A stretch of DNA of 64,000 nucleotides. It comes from Streptomyces sp. ISL-98 (GTDB lineage Bacteria > Actinomycetota > Actinomycetes > Streptomycetales > Streptomycetaceae). Under the pieces are notes generated by a model. That model made no database searches, had not been told where the DNA came from, and worked only from the letters and a program-made list of their open reading frames with translations. The DNA is taken from contig NZ_JAGGPB010000019.1 of assembly GCF_018614055.1 (NCBI RefSeq), positions 248,001 to 312,000 of the forward strand, in the 5' to 3' direction. Positions 1 through 8,283 of this stretch are shown in pieces (the first letter of the stretch is position 1; each line of letters starts with the position of its first letter). A program made the translations under genes and the position numbers.

Positions 1-107
1 CCCACGCCCATGGCCGCGAGCCCAACTGGCGGAACCTCATGGTCCAGTACGCCGCCCACGCTCACCTCGACAACGGCGACGCCGTCCTGTCCTGGCTGGC
101 CGCATGA
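1..107 (+). CDS. C-terminal end of an unrecognised protein (cut by window edge)
   Basis: An open frame enters from the left edge and stops with TGA at 105-107, giving about 34 residues ending VLSWLAA. The stop overlaps the ATG of the next gene (ATGA), so the two are probably translationally coupled in one operon. I do not recognise the family from this tail. Its neighbours (kinase, MazG, excisionase, integrase) suggest it belongs to the same mobile element. Confidence 0.5.
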   Translation, partial: HAHGREPNWRNLMVQYAAHAHLDNGDAVLSWLAA

Positions 108-604
108 ACCTCGACGAGATCGCCGGCGAGTACCAGACCCTGGTCCTTGAAGGCTGCGACGGAGTCGGCAAGAGCACGCTCGGCGAACGCTTATCAACGG
201 ACCACGGCTTCGTCGTGGTGCACTCCCCGAAGACCCCCGACCACCTCGACCTGGCCAGCCGCTACAGGAACATCCTCGCCGGGACCGGACGGATCCTCTT
301 CGACCGGTGCTTCATCAGCGAACTGGTCTACGGCCCCCTGCACCGGGGCCGTTCCCGGATCAACTGGAGCCAAGCGATCGACCTAGCCGAGAGCGTCATC
401 GAGCGATCCGGCGTGCTCGTTCACCTGACCGCACCACCAGCCGTCATCCGCCAGCGGCTTCTCTTGCGCGACGGCGAGGCGGTCAGTCCGGAGGAGGTCT
501 CTGCCCTGGTGACGGGGTACGAGAGGGTCTTCTCCACTCTCGCCGACTACACCCGCGTGCTCACCCTCGACACCACAACCCTAGAACTCCCTTCGGCAGG
601 GTGA
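104..604 (+). CDS. Thymidylate/deoxynucleoside monophosphate kinase-like P-loop protein
   Basis: This 166-residue protein probably phosphorylates a nucleotide, most likely a dNMP. It has an N-terminal P-loop (EGCDGVGKST, about residues 17-26) and a DR-containing motif (DRCFISELVYG, about 67-77) like the DRY/DRW loop of thymidylate kinases and phage dNMP kinases. It is shorter than the roughly 200 residues usual for Tmk and shows no clear lid, so substrate is uncertain. The chromosome has its own tmk at 16.9-20.1 kb, so this copy is accessory. It starts inside the preceding stop codon and lies upstream of a MazG-like gene; both could adjust nucleotide pools for the mobile element. Confidence 0.75.
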   Translation: MNLDEIAGEYQTLVLEGCDGVGKSTLGERLSTDHGFVVVHSPKTPDHLDLASRYRNILAGTGRILFDRCFISELVYGPLHRGRSRINWSQAIDLAESVIERSGVLVHLTAPPAVIRQRLLLRDGEAVSPEEVSALVTGYERVFSTLADYTRVLTLDTTTLELPSAG

Positions 605-684
605 CGGCCTGACGAAGCCAGCGCGCCAGCACACTGCTCCCGCTAGGCTTCGGGAGCACCTGCTGCACCGCCGCCGGAGGAGTC

Positions 685-990
685 TTGGAGATCGGATCCG
701 CCCAGAAGCTCGCCTGGGAAAACAAGAATCTCAAGGGGTTCAACACCAAGGACGTGGCCTTGGAGTTCGGCCTTCTCACCGCCGAGGTCGGCGAAGCCTT
801 CACCGCCTGGCGCAAGGGTCTGCCCGACCTCGGGGAGGAGCTGGCCGACGTCTTCCTCTACCTGACGGCCCTGGCCGAGATGAATGGCGTGGACCTCGAC
901 TCCGAGGTCGCCCGGAAGATCGAGAAGAACACGCGACGTACGTACGAGCGCAACGAGCACGGGGCGCAGATCCGGACGAGCGACGCGTAG
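685..990 (+). CDS. MazG-like nucleotide pyrophosphohydrolase
   Basis: The 101-residue protein resembles the all-alpha MazG/dUTPase-like NTP pyrophosphatases, which cut NTPs or dNTPs to monophosphate and pyrophosphate. Family acidic clusters are visible: LLTAEVGEAF (an EVGE metal-binding helix, about residues 30-39) and ELADVFLYL (a second ELAD helix, about 52-60). The TTG start is chosen because GGAGG lies 4 bases upstream (676-680) and no closer ATG or GTG fits. A 16-bp hairpin follows. With the kinase upstream it forms a small nucleotide-metabolism pair next to the integrase. The exact substrate cannot be read from the sequence. Confidence 0.8.
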   Translation: MEIGSAQKLAWENKNLKGFNTKDVALEFGLLTAEVGEAFTAWRKGLPDLGEELADVFLYLTALAEMNGVDLDSEVARKIEKNTRRTYERNEHGAQIRTSDA

Positions 991-1031
991 GCCTCCCACT
1001 GGTCTGCGACTCTCCGTGTGAGCCTCAACAG

Positions 1032-1065
1032 CGACGGGCCCCCGGCAGGTGCCGGGGGCCCGTCG
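1032..1065. terminator. Bidirectional terminator hairpin
   Basis: A perfect 16-bp GC-rich stem (1032-1047 with 1050-1065) and a 2-base loop lie between the rightward MazG-like gene and the leftward excisionase-like gene. The position between convergent genes fits a two-way terminator. No T-run follows, as is usual in Streptomyces. Confidence 0.8.
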
Positions 1066-1090
1066 TGTGCGCACCTATAGACGGCCACCT

Positions 1091-1378
1091 CTACGCGGCC
1101 AGGCTATGGCGCTCGCTTCTGCCATCGGCCTGGTCCCCATCACCCTGATGGCGCGCCAGCCCCAGCAATTTCAGCAGGTCGGCCGTCACCACTCGGTAGG
1201 CGTTTCCGAGCCGCAGAACCTTGACCGGGTACTCCCCCTGCTTGGCGAGTCCGTAGCCGGTGGATCGGCCGATCATCAGCGCCCGGTTCGAGGTGTCGAG
1301 GTCGATCACGGCGGGGAGGGCAAGCAGCTCGTCGCCCGTCAGCCCTCGCGCCTCACGGGACGAGTCAGATGCCGTCAT
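1091..1378 (-). CDS. Excisionase-like / AlpA-type helix-turn-helix DNA-binding protein
   Basis: This 95-residue protein has the layout of small Xis/MerR-type winged helix proteins: LPAVIDLDTSNRALMIGRST (a helix-turn-helix segment, about residues 21-40), then GYGLAKQGEYPVKVLRLGN and a short basic wing. Such proteins bend DNA at attachment sites and direct excision by a tyrosine integrase. The ATG is preceded by AGGAGGG. It faces the XRE gene across 92 bp, an arrangement suited to a shared operator. The integrase at 2127-3740 is the likely partner. A transcription-factor-only role is possible. Confidence 0.65.
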   Translation of the reverse strand: MTASDSSREARGLTGDELLALPAVIDLDTSNRALMIGRSTGYGLAKQGEYPVKVLRLGNAYRVVTADLLKLLGLARHQGDGDQADGRSERHSLAA

Positions 1379-1434
1379 GATGCCCTCCTAGGGACTTTCT
1401 GGTGTCGTGGTGCCGCCATAGACGTATCACGCAG

Positions 1435-1464
1435 TTGCGGCAGCGCCTTTTCCGCTCCTAAAGT
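1435..1464 (+). promoter_or_regulatory. Promoter for XRE regulator, leaderless
   Basis: A -35-like TTGCGG (1435-1440), an 18-base spacer and a -10-like TAAAGT (1459-1464) end exactly 6 bases before the ATG at 1471. No ribosome binding site lies between, so the transcript would start at the A of the start codon. The 1379-1470 gap also serves the divergent excisionase-like gene. Confidence 0.55.
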
Positions 1465-1470
1465 GTCGCC

Positions 1471-2130
1471 ATGACACCTGATCAATGGCCGACAGCGTTC
1501 ACCGGTCGGATCGCCCAGCGCTTGCGGGACTCGCGCAAGGCCGCCAGCCTCACCATGGCCGAAGTCGCCCAGGGCTGCGCCGACCGCGGCTTGCCAGAGT
1601 TCACCGAGCACTCCATGAAGAACCTGGAATCCGGGCGCAAGACGAGCATCACCGTCGCGGACTTCGTCGTCCTGGCTGACGTCCTGGGCGTCCCGCCAGT
1701 GACTCTCCTCTTCCCGCTCGGTTCCTCAGCCACGGTCGAGGTCCTCCCGGGCCGGGAAGTGTCCACCTGGGACGCCATCGCGTGGTTCACCGGCGAGGCT
1801 CCCTTGGACGAGCCCGCCCCCGAAGGCACCGCCCGGGACGTCCTCGACCTCTTCCGGCACCACGGCAACCTGGTAGCTGGCGCGATGTCCTCCTACGCCC
1901 TGGCCAGGGAAAGGCGACGGGCGGCCAGCACCACCCTGGACCGGACCCGCAGAGCCACCCTCCTGCAGCGCGCCGAGGGCTACGAGGAGCACGCGTACGA
2001 GGACTGCCAGGAACTGCGCGCGTTCCGTGGCCGGATGCGTGACCGCGACCTGGCACCTCCGGCCCTGCCCCACGAGCTGGCCTTCGTCGACCAGCCGGAA
2101 ACACCGACCCGCTCGGAGGACAGCGAGTGA
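1471..2130 (+). CDS. XRE-family transcriptional regulator
   Basis: The 219-residue protein has an N-terminal helix-turn-helix (about residues 12-75) with the usual order: RIAQRLRDSRKAASLTMAEV, then the recognition region and the NLESGRK turn. The rest is a helical acidic domain of unknown function that often accompanies this HTH in actinobacterial integrative elements. It probably represses element genes, perhaps its own promoter and the divergent excisionase-like gene. It ends in a GTGA overlap with the integrase start, so the two are co-transcribed and probably coupled. A leaderless start is predicted. Confidence 0.8.
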   Translation: MTPDQWPTAFTGRIAQRLRDSRKAASLTMAEVAQGCADRGLPEFTEHSMKNLESGRKTSITVADFVVLADVLGVPPVTLLFPLGSSATVEVLPGREVSTWDAIAWFTGEAPLDEPAPEGTARDVLDLFRHHGNLVAGAMSSYALARERRRAASTTLDRTRRATLLQRAEGYEEHAYEDCQELRAFRGRMRDRDLAPPALPHELAFVDQPETPTRSEDSE

Positions 2131-3740
2131 AGAACGGCAATCTCATACGCCGGTGCCGCTGCACCGACCCGAAGACCAAGAAGGAGTACGGCACTTCCTG
2201 CCCCAAGCTCAAGTCCTCCCGACGACACGGCACCTGGACCGCCTCCCAGGAACTCGACCCCGCTCAGGACGGCCGCCGCAGGCGGTTCCGTCGCGGCGGC
2301 TTCGAGACCTCCACGAAGGCCCAGGAGGAGCTGGACAAGGTCCGTGCCCTCATGGCCATTCCCGAGGAGGACGACGCCTGGGGCAAAACCCAGATCAGCG
2401 ACCTCCTGGAGAACTGCGTCAAGGACAAGGACCCGGTCCCGGACTACGACGAGACCCGCCGCCGTTTCAAGACAGGGCAGTCCCTGAACTCCAAGGTCAC
2501 CGTGGCGGAGTGGCTCGACACCTGGCTGGCGGGACGCAAACGTTTGCGGCGCGGCGGGGCGGCTCGCTACGAGTGCGACATCCGCGTCCACCTGAAGCCG
2601 CATCTCGGCCACCTGCGCCTCGACAAGCTCCGCGTGCACCACATCGATTCGATGTTCGACGCGATCAACGAGCGCAACATCGAGATCCAGGAACAGAACG
2701 CCCAGCGGCGCGTGGTGCGCGACGACCTCAAGGCCACGCCGAACAAGGGTGCCGAGAACCGCGCCCGACGCCATTGGCTGCGGGCCCAGCTCGACGCGAT
2801 GCCCCCCTTTCGGCGGATCACCGGCCTTAACACCCAGCCGCACATCCGTGACACCCTGCGCGCCGCGCTGAACGTCGCCATCGCCCAGCAGGTGATGCCC
2901 GCCTTCAATCCGGCCGCGCACGTCGAGCTGCTGCCGGGCACGAAGCCGAAGGCCCTCATCTGGAGCGACGAGCGCATCGCGCGCTGGAAGGAGACCGGCG
3001 AGAAGCCTTCGCCGGTCATGGTCTGGACCCCCGAGCAGACCGCTACGTTCCTCGACTTCGTCGAGCAGGACCGGCTGTACGTGCTCTGGCGGCTCATCGC
3101 CTTCCGGGGTACTCGACGTGGCGAAGGCTGCGGCATCCGGTGGGAAGATCACTCGGCCAAGGCGCGCTCCCTGGCCATCGCCACCCAGCTCGTCCAGGAC
3201 GGCTGGGAGGTCCACGAGGGCGCTCCCAAGACCGACAGCGGCATCCGTCTGATCGCCCTCGACGAGGAGACCAACCAGGACCTCCTCGCCCACAAGGCCC
3301 GCCAGCAGCGGGAGCGGGAGGCGTGGGGCGAGGGCTGGCAGGACACCGGCCGGATCTTCACCCAGGAGGATGGCTCCCTTCTCCACCCCGGCAAGGTCAG
3401 CGACCTTTTCGAGCGTCTGGTGGAGTCCGCTGGCCTTCCTCCGATCCGGCTCCACGATCTTCGCCACGTCGCAGCGACGCTGATGCTCGCTGCCGGGGTT
3501 GATATCAAGGTGGTCTCCGAGACGCTCGGCCACTCGGACACCCGGATCACCCGGGATATCTACCAGTCGGTCCTGGACGATCTCGCCCGTGACGCCGCCG
3601 AGAAGGTCGTACAGCTCGTGCCGCACACCCGGAGGCCCCTGACGGCCGTCAGGGACGGAGAGCCAATGGTCTCGCCCCGCCGGCCCAGGATGACGCCGCC
3701 GCGCAAGAGCGACGAGGCCAAGGAAGAGCGCTCCGCCTGA
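2127..3740 (+). CDS. int: Tyrosine recombinase/integrase
   Basis: This 537-residue site-specific recombinase has an N-terminal AP2-like arm region, a core-binding (SAM-like) domain (about residues 125-225) and a C-terminal catalytic domain (about 290-500). Visible catalytic residues are the first Arg in GTRRGEG (about 330), the HxxR box in LHDLRH (about 442-445), the LGH motif (about 466-468) and the nucleophile Tyr in DIYQS (about 478), so the enzyme looks complete. The GTG start overlaps the stop of the XRE gene. A terminator follows directly. It is typical of the integrases of actinomycete integrative elements, where the attachment site lies just past the integrase 3-prime end; no tRNA or repeat is seen there. 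Confidence 0.95.
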   Translation: MKNGNLIRRCRCTDPKTKKEYGTSCPKLKSSRRHGTWTASQELDPAQDGRRRRFRRGGFETSTKAQEELDKVRALMAIPEEDDAWGKTQISDLLENCVKDKDPVPDYDETRRRFKTGQSLNSKVTVAEWLDTWLAGRKRLRRGGAARYECDIRVHLKPHLGHLRLDKLRVHHIDSMFDAINERNIEIQEQNAQRRVVRDDLKATPNKGAENRARRHWLRAQLDAMPPFRRITGLNTQPHIRDTLRAALNVAIAQQVMPAFNPAAHVELLPGTKPKALIWSDERIARWKETGEKPSPVMVWTPEQTATFLDFVEQDRLYVLWRLIAFRGTRRGEGCGIRWEDHSAKARSLAIATQLVQDGWEVHEGAPKTDSGIRLIALDEETNQDLLAHKARQQREREAWGEGWQDTGRIFTQEDGSLLHPGKVSDLFERLVESAGLPPIRLHDLRHVAATLMLAAGVDIKVVSETLGHSDTRITRDIYQSVLDDLARDAAEKVVQLVPHTRRPLTAVRDGEPMVSPRRPRMTPPRKSDEAKEERSA

Positions 3741-3755
3741 CTCAGGCGAGAAGGG

Positions 3756-3784
3756 GCCCCGGTTAACGGGAATCTAACCGGGGC
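3756..3784 (+). terminator. Terminator after integrase
   Basis: A 10-bp perfect stem (3756-3765 with 3775-3784) and 9-base loop lie 15 bases after the integrase stop. It separates the rightward integrase unit from the leftward restriction/Septu-like operon that ends at 3928. The following 143 bases contain no gene, tRNA or repeat that I can support. Confidence 0.75.
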
Positions 3785-3927
3785 TCCGGCATGTGACAGT
3801 TCGTATGTGATCCGGCGGAGCATCGGCTTCAGCGCACGCTTGGGTCGCCCCGCGCCAGCTCAAGGGCATTGGAGCGTCGACCGGAGCTCTGAGCGCGGGC
3901 CTGGAGCCGGAGGTTCCTTCCCGGCAC

Positions 3928-5085
3928 CTACGCGCCGTGGGCTGGGTGGTGATCACCTGGCAGGGGCTGGCCACGGTACGGATCTCTCAGCTCTGCGAGC
4001 GAGGTCGTGGCGCCGTTGACGTTGATCGTCCAGAAAGTCCACCCGTCGATGTCCTCTCGCCCGGTGACTGCACGAGCGGCCGACGTTGGCGTGGACCAGA
4101 CACGCGCGTTACAGCTGATTCGTCCATCAACGAGGACCTCAGCCTCGCGGAGGTCACCGTCATGTTCTGCGGTGAGCGTGAATCCGGGCTTGAGGACTCT
4201 GGCGGAGATCAGAAAACCCAGGTCGGTTAGATCTACTTCACGCCCTGGAGCAGGGGCAATTGGCCCTGGCTGGCTCGGGTACGAGACATGACGTATGAGT
4301 TCATCCGCGGCTTGAGGGTGCATACGAAGCGCTTCCAATGCCGCGGTGCTCCAGTCGGATCGGATCCCAATCTTACGTTCGATCATTTCCCGCGCCGTTG
4401 GCGCAGCTGTGGCAATCGTAAGGAGAGGAGCGAGGCCGCTGATGTTATCCATCGTGGTTTTCCTGTCCTCAACGAGGAGTTCTCGATTCAGATCAAGGAT
4501 GCGTATCGTCTCGTCCGCACGGCACAGAAACCGGCTAACTTCAGCCGCGGATCGAGGCACTCCTGAACGTCGGCGAGCATAGCCCTCCATGTCGAAGCCG
4601 ATCAGGCGCGCATCTCGGCCATCTGCTGGGTCAAGGAGGACTCGCTGCTCCTTGGCGTAGTCGGAGAGCTCTCCTGTGGCCCGAGTTGATTCGTCCAGCA
4701 GGGGGAAGTGGTTGCTCTTGGTACGCCGACCACTCTGTCCGTTGATCTGCGCACCGCCGCTGTTGCAGAAGCCGCACGCCAGGCGGTAGTTCGACGGAAC
4801 GTAGGCGAGCCACCAGTAGCCGGGGCCGTCGACACCAATGATGGCGGACTTTGGCCGATAGTGGTCCACGTCAGGGTTGTTCCCGTGGATCGGAGTCTCG
4901 CAGTACCAACATTTGGGGCCCATGAGCTCGACTAGGGCTTGCCTGAGCCGTGGGTCAGTCCAGTGAGATGGAAAGTTGGGCTTCTTGCCTGAGGAGACCG
5001 CCTTGCGAACAGAGTCGGCTGTGTCCGCGATCTTTCTAGTCCACGCGGCGGGTACCACCAAGGAGCTCATGTCAACGTGTCGCAT
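3928..5085 (-). CDS. HNH endonuclease (PtuB/TIGR02646-like) with C-terminal RAMA-like domain
   Basis: This 385-residue protein is the last gene of the leftward operon. Its N-terminal half has a zinc-type HNH nuclease: CWYC (59-62), DVDHYRPKS (72-80), an Asn in PSNYRL (97-102) and the second CxxC (104-107). This layout matches the HNH proteins that pair with AAA/ABC ATPases in Septu (PtuB) and retron Ec78 systems. The last 85 residues (about 285-368) look like a RAMA domain: ARVLKPGF, then EVLVDGRI, WSTPTSAARAV, DGWTFW and SLAELR. RAMA domains are predicted readers of modified DNA. The ATG has a GAGGG site just upstream and lies 6 bases after the ATPase stop. It probably cuts nucleic acid under control of the ATPase. 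Confidence 0.85.
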   Translation of the reverse strand: MRHVDMSSLVVPAAWTRKIADTADSVRKAVSSGKKPNFPSHWTDPRLRQALVELMGPKCWYCETPIHGNNPDVDHYRPKSAIIGVDGPGYWWLAYVPSNYRLACGFCNSGGAQINGQSGRRTKSNHFPLLDESTRATGELSDYAKEQRVLLDPADGRDARLIGFDMEGYARRRSGVPRSAAEVSRFLCRADETIRILDLNRELLVEDRKTTMDNISGLAPLLTIATAAPTAREMIERKIGIRSDWSTAALEALRMHPQAADELIRHVSYPSQPGPIAPAPGREVDLTDLGFLISARVLKPGFTLTAEHDGDLREAEVLVDGRISCNARVWSTPTSAARAVTGREDIDGWTFWTINVNGATTSLAELRDPYRGQPLPGDHHPAHGA

Positions 5086-5091
5086 GCGCCC

Positions 5092-6639
5092 TCACAGTCC
5101 GCGTGAGAAGCGTTCGTTAAAGAGCAGACGAACCATCTCAGCAACTTCGTGCGGATCCGGAGGCGTATCGCTGCCGGCGACCTCGATTAGGTCGCGACGT
5201 CGGCGGGCCAATTCGGCCAGGAAGAGGGCGACTGTGTGGTCACGACGAGCTGTGGCGAAACCAAATCCCTCCAATGCAGATGTAATTCGCTCCAACTCTG
5301 CCCGGGCGTCCACGTCTTGCTCGGCTAGCGGCAGCAACTCGTACTGCCTGTCGATCAACTGCTGGGTCTGCTGGTTCAACTGTGTTTCAAGTCCATAGAG
5401 TTCGCTCGTCAGCAGGCCGCCGATGCCGTGGCCTCGTGGATCGGTCTCCGGCGTGTGCGCAGCAGTCCGGCCGACGGAGGCGCTTCGCACAATCCTGATC
5501 TGCTCTCGGGGCACATTGACCACAAGCGTGGGGTCGTGGGTGGCGGCGATGAAGTGCGACCGCTGCCCGTCATCGAGCATCTCTCGGACGGACTCATACC
5601 AACGCTGACTCCAGCCGGGATGGAAGTGGGCTGCTGGCTCGTCGAGAAGGAACAGAGACTCACCCCCGCGCTGCAGCCGGAGAAGCCCAAGCACTGTCAG
5701 TAGCTGCTGCTCTCCGGCGCTGAGATCGGCAGGGGACAAGACGGCCCCGCCCCGGGTGGATAGCTGGACATCCGCAGTCAGCATCCCCAGGGACTGAAGG
5801 CGCTCGAGCGCAGCAAACATGCTCAAGTCTGATTCGAAGAGACTGCAGAACGCATCGACATCTTGGCCAGCGATGGAGATCCGGAAGCTTGTGTAGCGTC
5901 CAGGGACGGCTCCATCAGGAACGGGACCGAACCTGCCTATCGAGGCGATGCGCTCAAAGAGCTCAGCCGTCGCGCCCGACAGGCCCCAATACGGAGGCCA
6001 CTGCCTGTCTCGCAGGTGCCGTTGCGTCGCCCATCCTGGGCGCTGGATCACGAGTTCCGCACTGGCGATTCTCTGTACCCCCGCCGTCTCTGCGGCAAAG
6101 GGCCCGAACTTCTCCGCCCACTGAGGCACCAAGGCCAGGAGGATCAAGGGAAGTTGGTCGACACGCGACTGGACGAGCGGACGCAGCTGAAACCCCGCCG
6201 GGTTGTCCTCTGCGCGCAGAGTCTCAGCATCGCTCGCGACGTGCTGCTGGAACATTGAGTCCCAGCGGGAGGCGTAGATCGCCTGGTATCCAAAAAGATG
6301 GTCGGGAAGGTAGCGGGGCCAATCGGCCTTGCGAACCCGAAGCTCACGAGATCCATCGGAAGCCGTCACGGATGCGGCGCGCCCTCCCGCCGGCTGGGAG
6401 ACCGTTACAACGCTCCCGCGGAGCTCGTAGCGGAGGCGGAAGGCGAAGTCTGTGTGCTTGCCGAGCCAGAGATTGCCAAAGATCTCCACGAGGGAGTGGA
6501 GGACTCGGGACTTACCCGCGCCGTTGCGTCCGATGAGTACGGTCACGGGATGCTGGGGCTCATGCAGTCCGTCGGTCAGGTTCAGCTCAAAGTCGCGGAG
6601 TCCCCGATAGTCCGGCAGGTCAAGCTCCAGTAGCTCCAC
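5092..6639 (-). CDS. PtuA-like ABC/SMC-type AAA ATPase (Septu-like defense)
   Basis: The 515-residue protein is a soluble ABC-type ATPase. Walker A is GRNGAGKS (37-44), the ABC signature is LSAGEQQ (about 306-312), Walker B is LFLLDEPAAHFHP (about 329-341), and a switch His sits in ATHDP. It has only a short insertion between the ATP half-sites, unlike long coiled-coil SMC proteins, and ends in about 130 residues of charged helix. It stands immediately upstream of the HNH gene, the order seen in Septu (ptuA-ptuB). The GTG start is preceded by GAGGGGG. A 69-bp gap separates it from hsdM. It is likely a sensor/regulator of the HNH nuclease. RloC-like or OLD-like roles are less likely because no nuclease motif is seen in this chain. 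Confidence 0.8.
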   Translation of the reverse strand: MELLELDLPDYRGLRDFELNLTDGLHEPQHPVTVLIGRNGAGKSRVLHSLVEIFGNLWLGKHTDFAFRLRYELRGSVVTVSQPAGGRAASVTASDGSRELRVRKADWPRYLPDHLFGYQAIYASRWDSMFQQHVASDAETLRAEDNPAGFQLRPLVQSRVDQLPLILLALVPQWAEKFGPFAAETAGVQRIASAELVIQRPGWATQRHLRDRQWPPYWGLSGATAELFERIASIGRFGPVPDGAVPGRYTSFRISIAGQDVDAFCSLFESDLSMFAALERLQSLGMLTADVQLSTRGGAVLSPADLSAGEQQLLTVLGLLRLQRGGESLFLLDEPAAHFHPGWSQRWYESVREMLDDGQRSHFIAATHDPTLVVNVPREQIRIVRSASVGRTAAHTPETDPRGHGIGGLLTSELYGLETQLNQQTQQLIDRQYELLPLAEQDVDARAELERITSALEGFGFATARRDHTVALFLAELARRRRDLIEVAGSDTPPDPHEVAEMVRLLFNERFSRGL

Positions 6640-6708
6640 ACAACCCCCTCGGCCGCCGACCTGTCACCCCTTCACCACAGCACGTGATCGAACAAGGAGC
6701 GTAGCGGA

Positions 6709-8283
6709 TCACTCGTTACTCACGCCGGGTTCTGTGACGGGTCCCCTAGGGCGGAGTGCCTCGGCCACCGAAGCGAACTCAGAGAGTGCAGCTTCGAGCT
6801 CGTCGACGATCTGGCGAGCGAGAGCATGTGGCTCCACGTTCAGATCCGTGACTTCGAGGCTGTTGTCCTTGAGATCTGCACCGAGGTCGAGGCTGACCTT
6901 GTCGCGACTCAGTAGTTCTTCAACCGGGTAGGGCTTAAAGGAGGGGGTTGCCCTCCGCTGGTCTCGCGGCTCGCCAGGCCGGTACGCCTTGACGAAGTCG
7001 TTCAGAGCGTGACGGTGAAGGGGGTTCTGCTTAAGGGTGAAGCGTTGGTTGGTCCGGAAGTCGTACACCCAGAGTGTTTTCGTGAGGGGCTTTCCGTCCT
7101 GGCGCGGAGGAGGCTTCTCAAAGAACAGGACGTTAGCCTTGACCCCGCCGGCGTAGAAGATTCCTGTCGGGAGGCGCAGCAGGGTATGAACATCGCATTG
7201 CTGCAGCAGGCGCCGACGAACGGTCTCCCCGACTCCGCCCTCGAACAGGACGTTGTCCGGGACGACAACCGCTGCTCGGCCGTATGTTTCGAGCAGGGTG
7301 TAGATGTGCTGAACAAAGTTCAGCTGCTTATTTGTTGTTGTTGCCCAGAAGTCACGGCGAGAGTAAGTAAGTTCCTTGCGCTCGAAATCGTCCTCTTCTT
7401 CGCTGATGATGGTGATGGAGGACTTCTTGCCGAAGGGGGGATTCGCGAGAACCAGCGAGGCGTGCTGTTTGGGCGGTTCAGCCAGGGCGTCGCCCACCGT
7501 GATGGGTGATGTCTTGGCACTCGACGGTGCGATGCCGTGTAGCACCATGTTCATTGCAGCAAGTCGAGCTGTCGCGTCAACGAGCTCATTGCCCAGGATC
7601 GCGCCCGAGGTGAGGCGGTCCTTCTCTTCCTGCGAGGCGTCTGCTGGAAGGTGGTGCTGGATGTACTCAAATGCCTTGAGGAGGAACCCGCCTGTGCCGC
7701 ACGCCGGATCCATCACCGTGTCATGGATGGCCGGCTGGGTGCAGTCGACCATCGTTTCGATCAGGGCGCGCGGCGTGAAGTACTGGCCCGCTCCTGACTT
7801 GACGTCCTCGGCCCCCTTGGCGAGCAGCTCCTCGTAGGCGTCGCCCTTGACGTCAGTGTTGGTCCCAGCCCAGACCTCCTTACCGATGAGCTCTCGGATG
7901 AGTCGCTTGAGCTTCGCTGGGTCCTGGATCCGGTTCTGGGACTTCTTGAAGATCCGCCCGAGGACTCCTGGACGTCCTGCTAGTTCGGCGAGAATCTCCG
8001 TGTACCGGACTTCCAGCTCCACACCTTCAAGATCTAGCAGTTGCTGCCAAGCATCAAAGCCGAGGATGTCAATGGGCATGATTCGCCGGTGCATCTGTTC
8101 GTGTGCCATTTTCAGGAACACGAGGAAAGTGAGTTGCTCGATATAGTCCAGGGCGGAGACGCCGTCGTCGCGCAACACATTGCAGTACGACCACAGCTTG
8201 TTGACCAGTGTCCGGGCGTCGCTGGACGCCGGCACCAGCGGAGCCGACGATGATTGAGGCGTTGCCGCCTTAGACGCGGTCAC
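6709..8283 (-). CDS. hsdM: Type I restriction-modification DNA methyltransferase subunit
   Basis: HsdM methylates adenine N6 in the target chosen by HsdS and supplies two of the subunits of the R-M complex. This 524-residue copy has the N-terminal HsdM helical domain (about 20-150), the SAM-binding motif DPACGTGG (about 190-198) and the catalytic NPPF motif (about 278-281). Length fits the family. The GTG start overlaps the hsdS stop as GTGA, showing tight coupling. It is the middle gene of five. All expected motifs are present, so it looks active. Confidence 0.95.
   Translation of the reverse strand: MTASKAATPQSSSAPLVPASSDARTLVNKLWSYCNVLRDDGVSALDYIEQLTFLVFLKMAHEQMHRRIMPIDILGFDAWQQLLDLEGVELEVRYTEILAELAGRPGVLGRIFKKSQNRIQDPAKLKRLIRELIGKEVWAGTNTDVKGDAYEELLAKGAEDVKSGAGQYFTPRALIETMVDCTQPAIHDTVMDPACGTGGFLLKAFEYIQHHLPADASQEEKDRLTSGAILGNELVDATARLAAMNMVLHGIAPSSAKTSPITVGDALAEPPKQHASLVLANPPFGKKSSITIISEEEDDFERKELTYSRRDFWATTTNKQLNFVQHIYTLLETYGRAAVVVPDNVLFEGGVGETVRRRLLQQCDVHTLLRLPTGIFYAGGVKANVLFFEKPPPRQDGKPLTKTLWVYDFRTNQRFTLKQNPLHRHALNDFVKAYRPGEPRDQRRATPSFKPYPVEELLSRDKVSLDLGADLKDNSLEVTDLNVEPHALARQIVDELEAALSEFASVAEALRPRGPVTEPGVSNE

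Noticed and set aside
1980..3626. 548-residue open frame on the minus strand
   Set aside because: It is the antisense of the integrase. The plus-strand frame has all catalytic motifs of a tyrosine recombinase; the minus frame has none and is open only because of high GC.
3928..6639. Retron Ec78-type system
   Set aside because: The ATPase/HNH pair fits, but no reverse transcriptase and no msr-msd-like structure were seen beside it.
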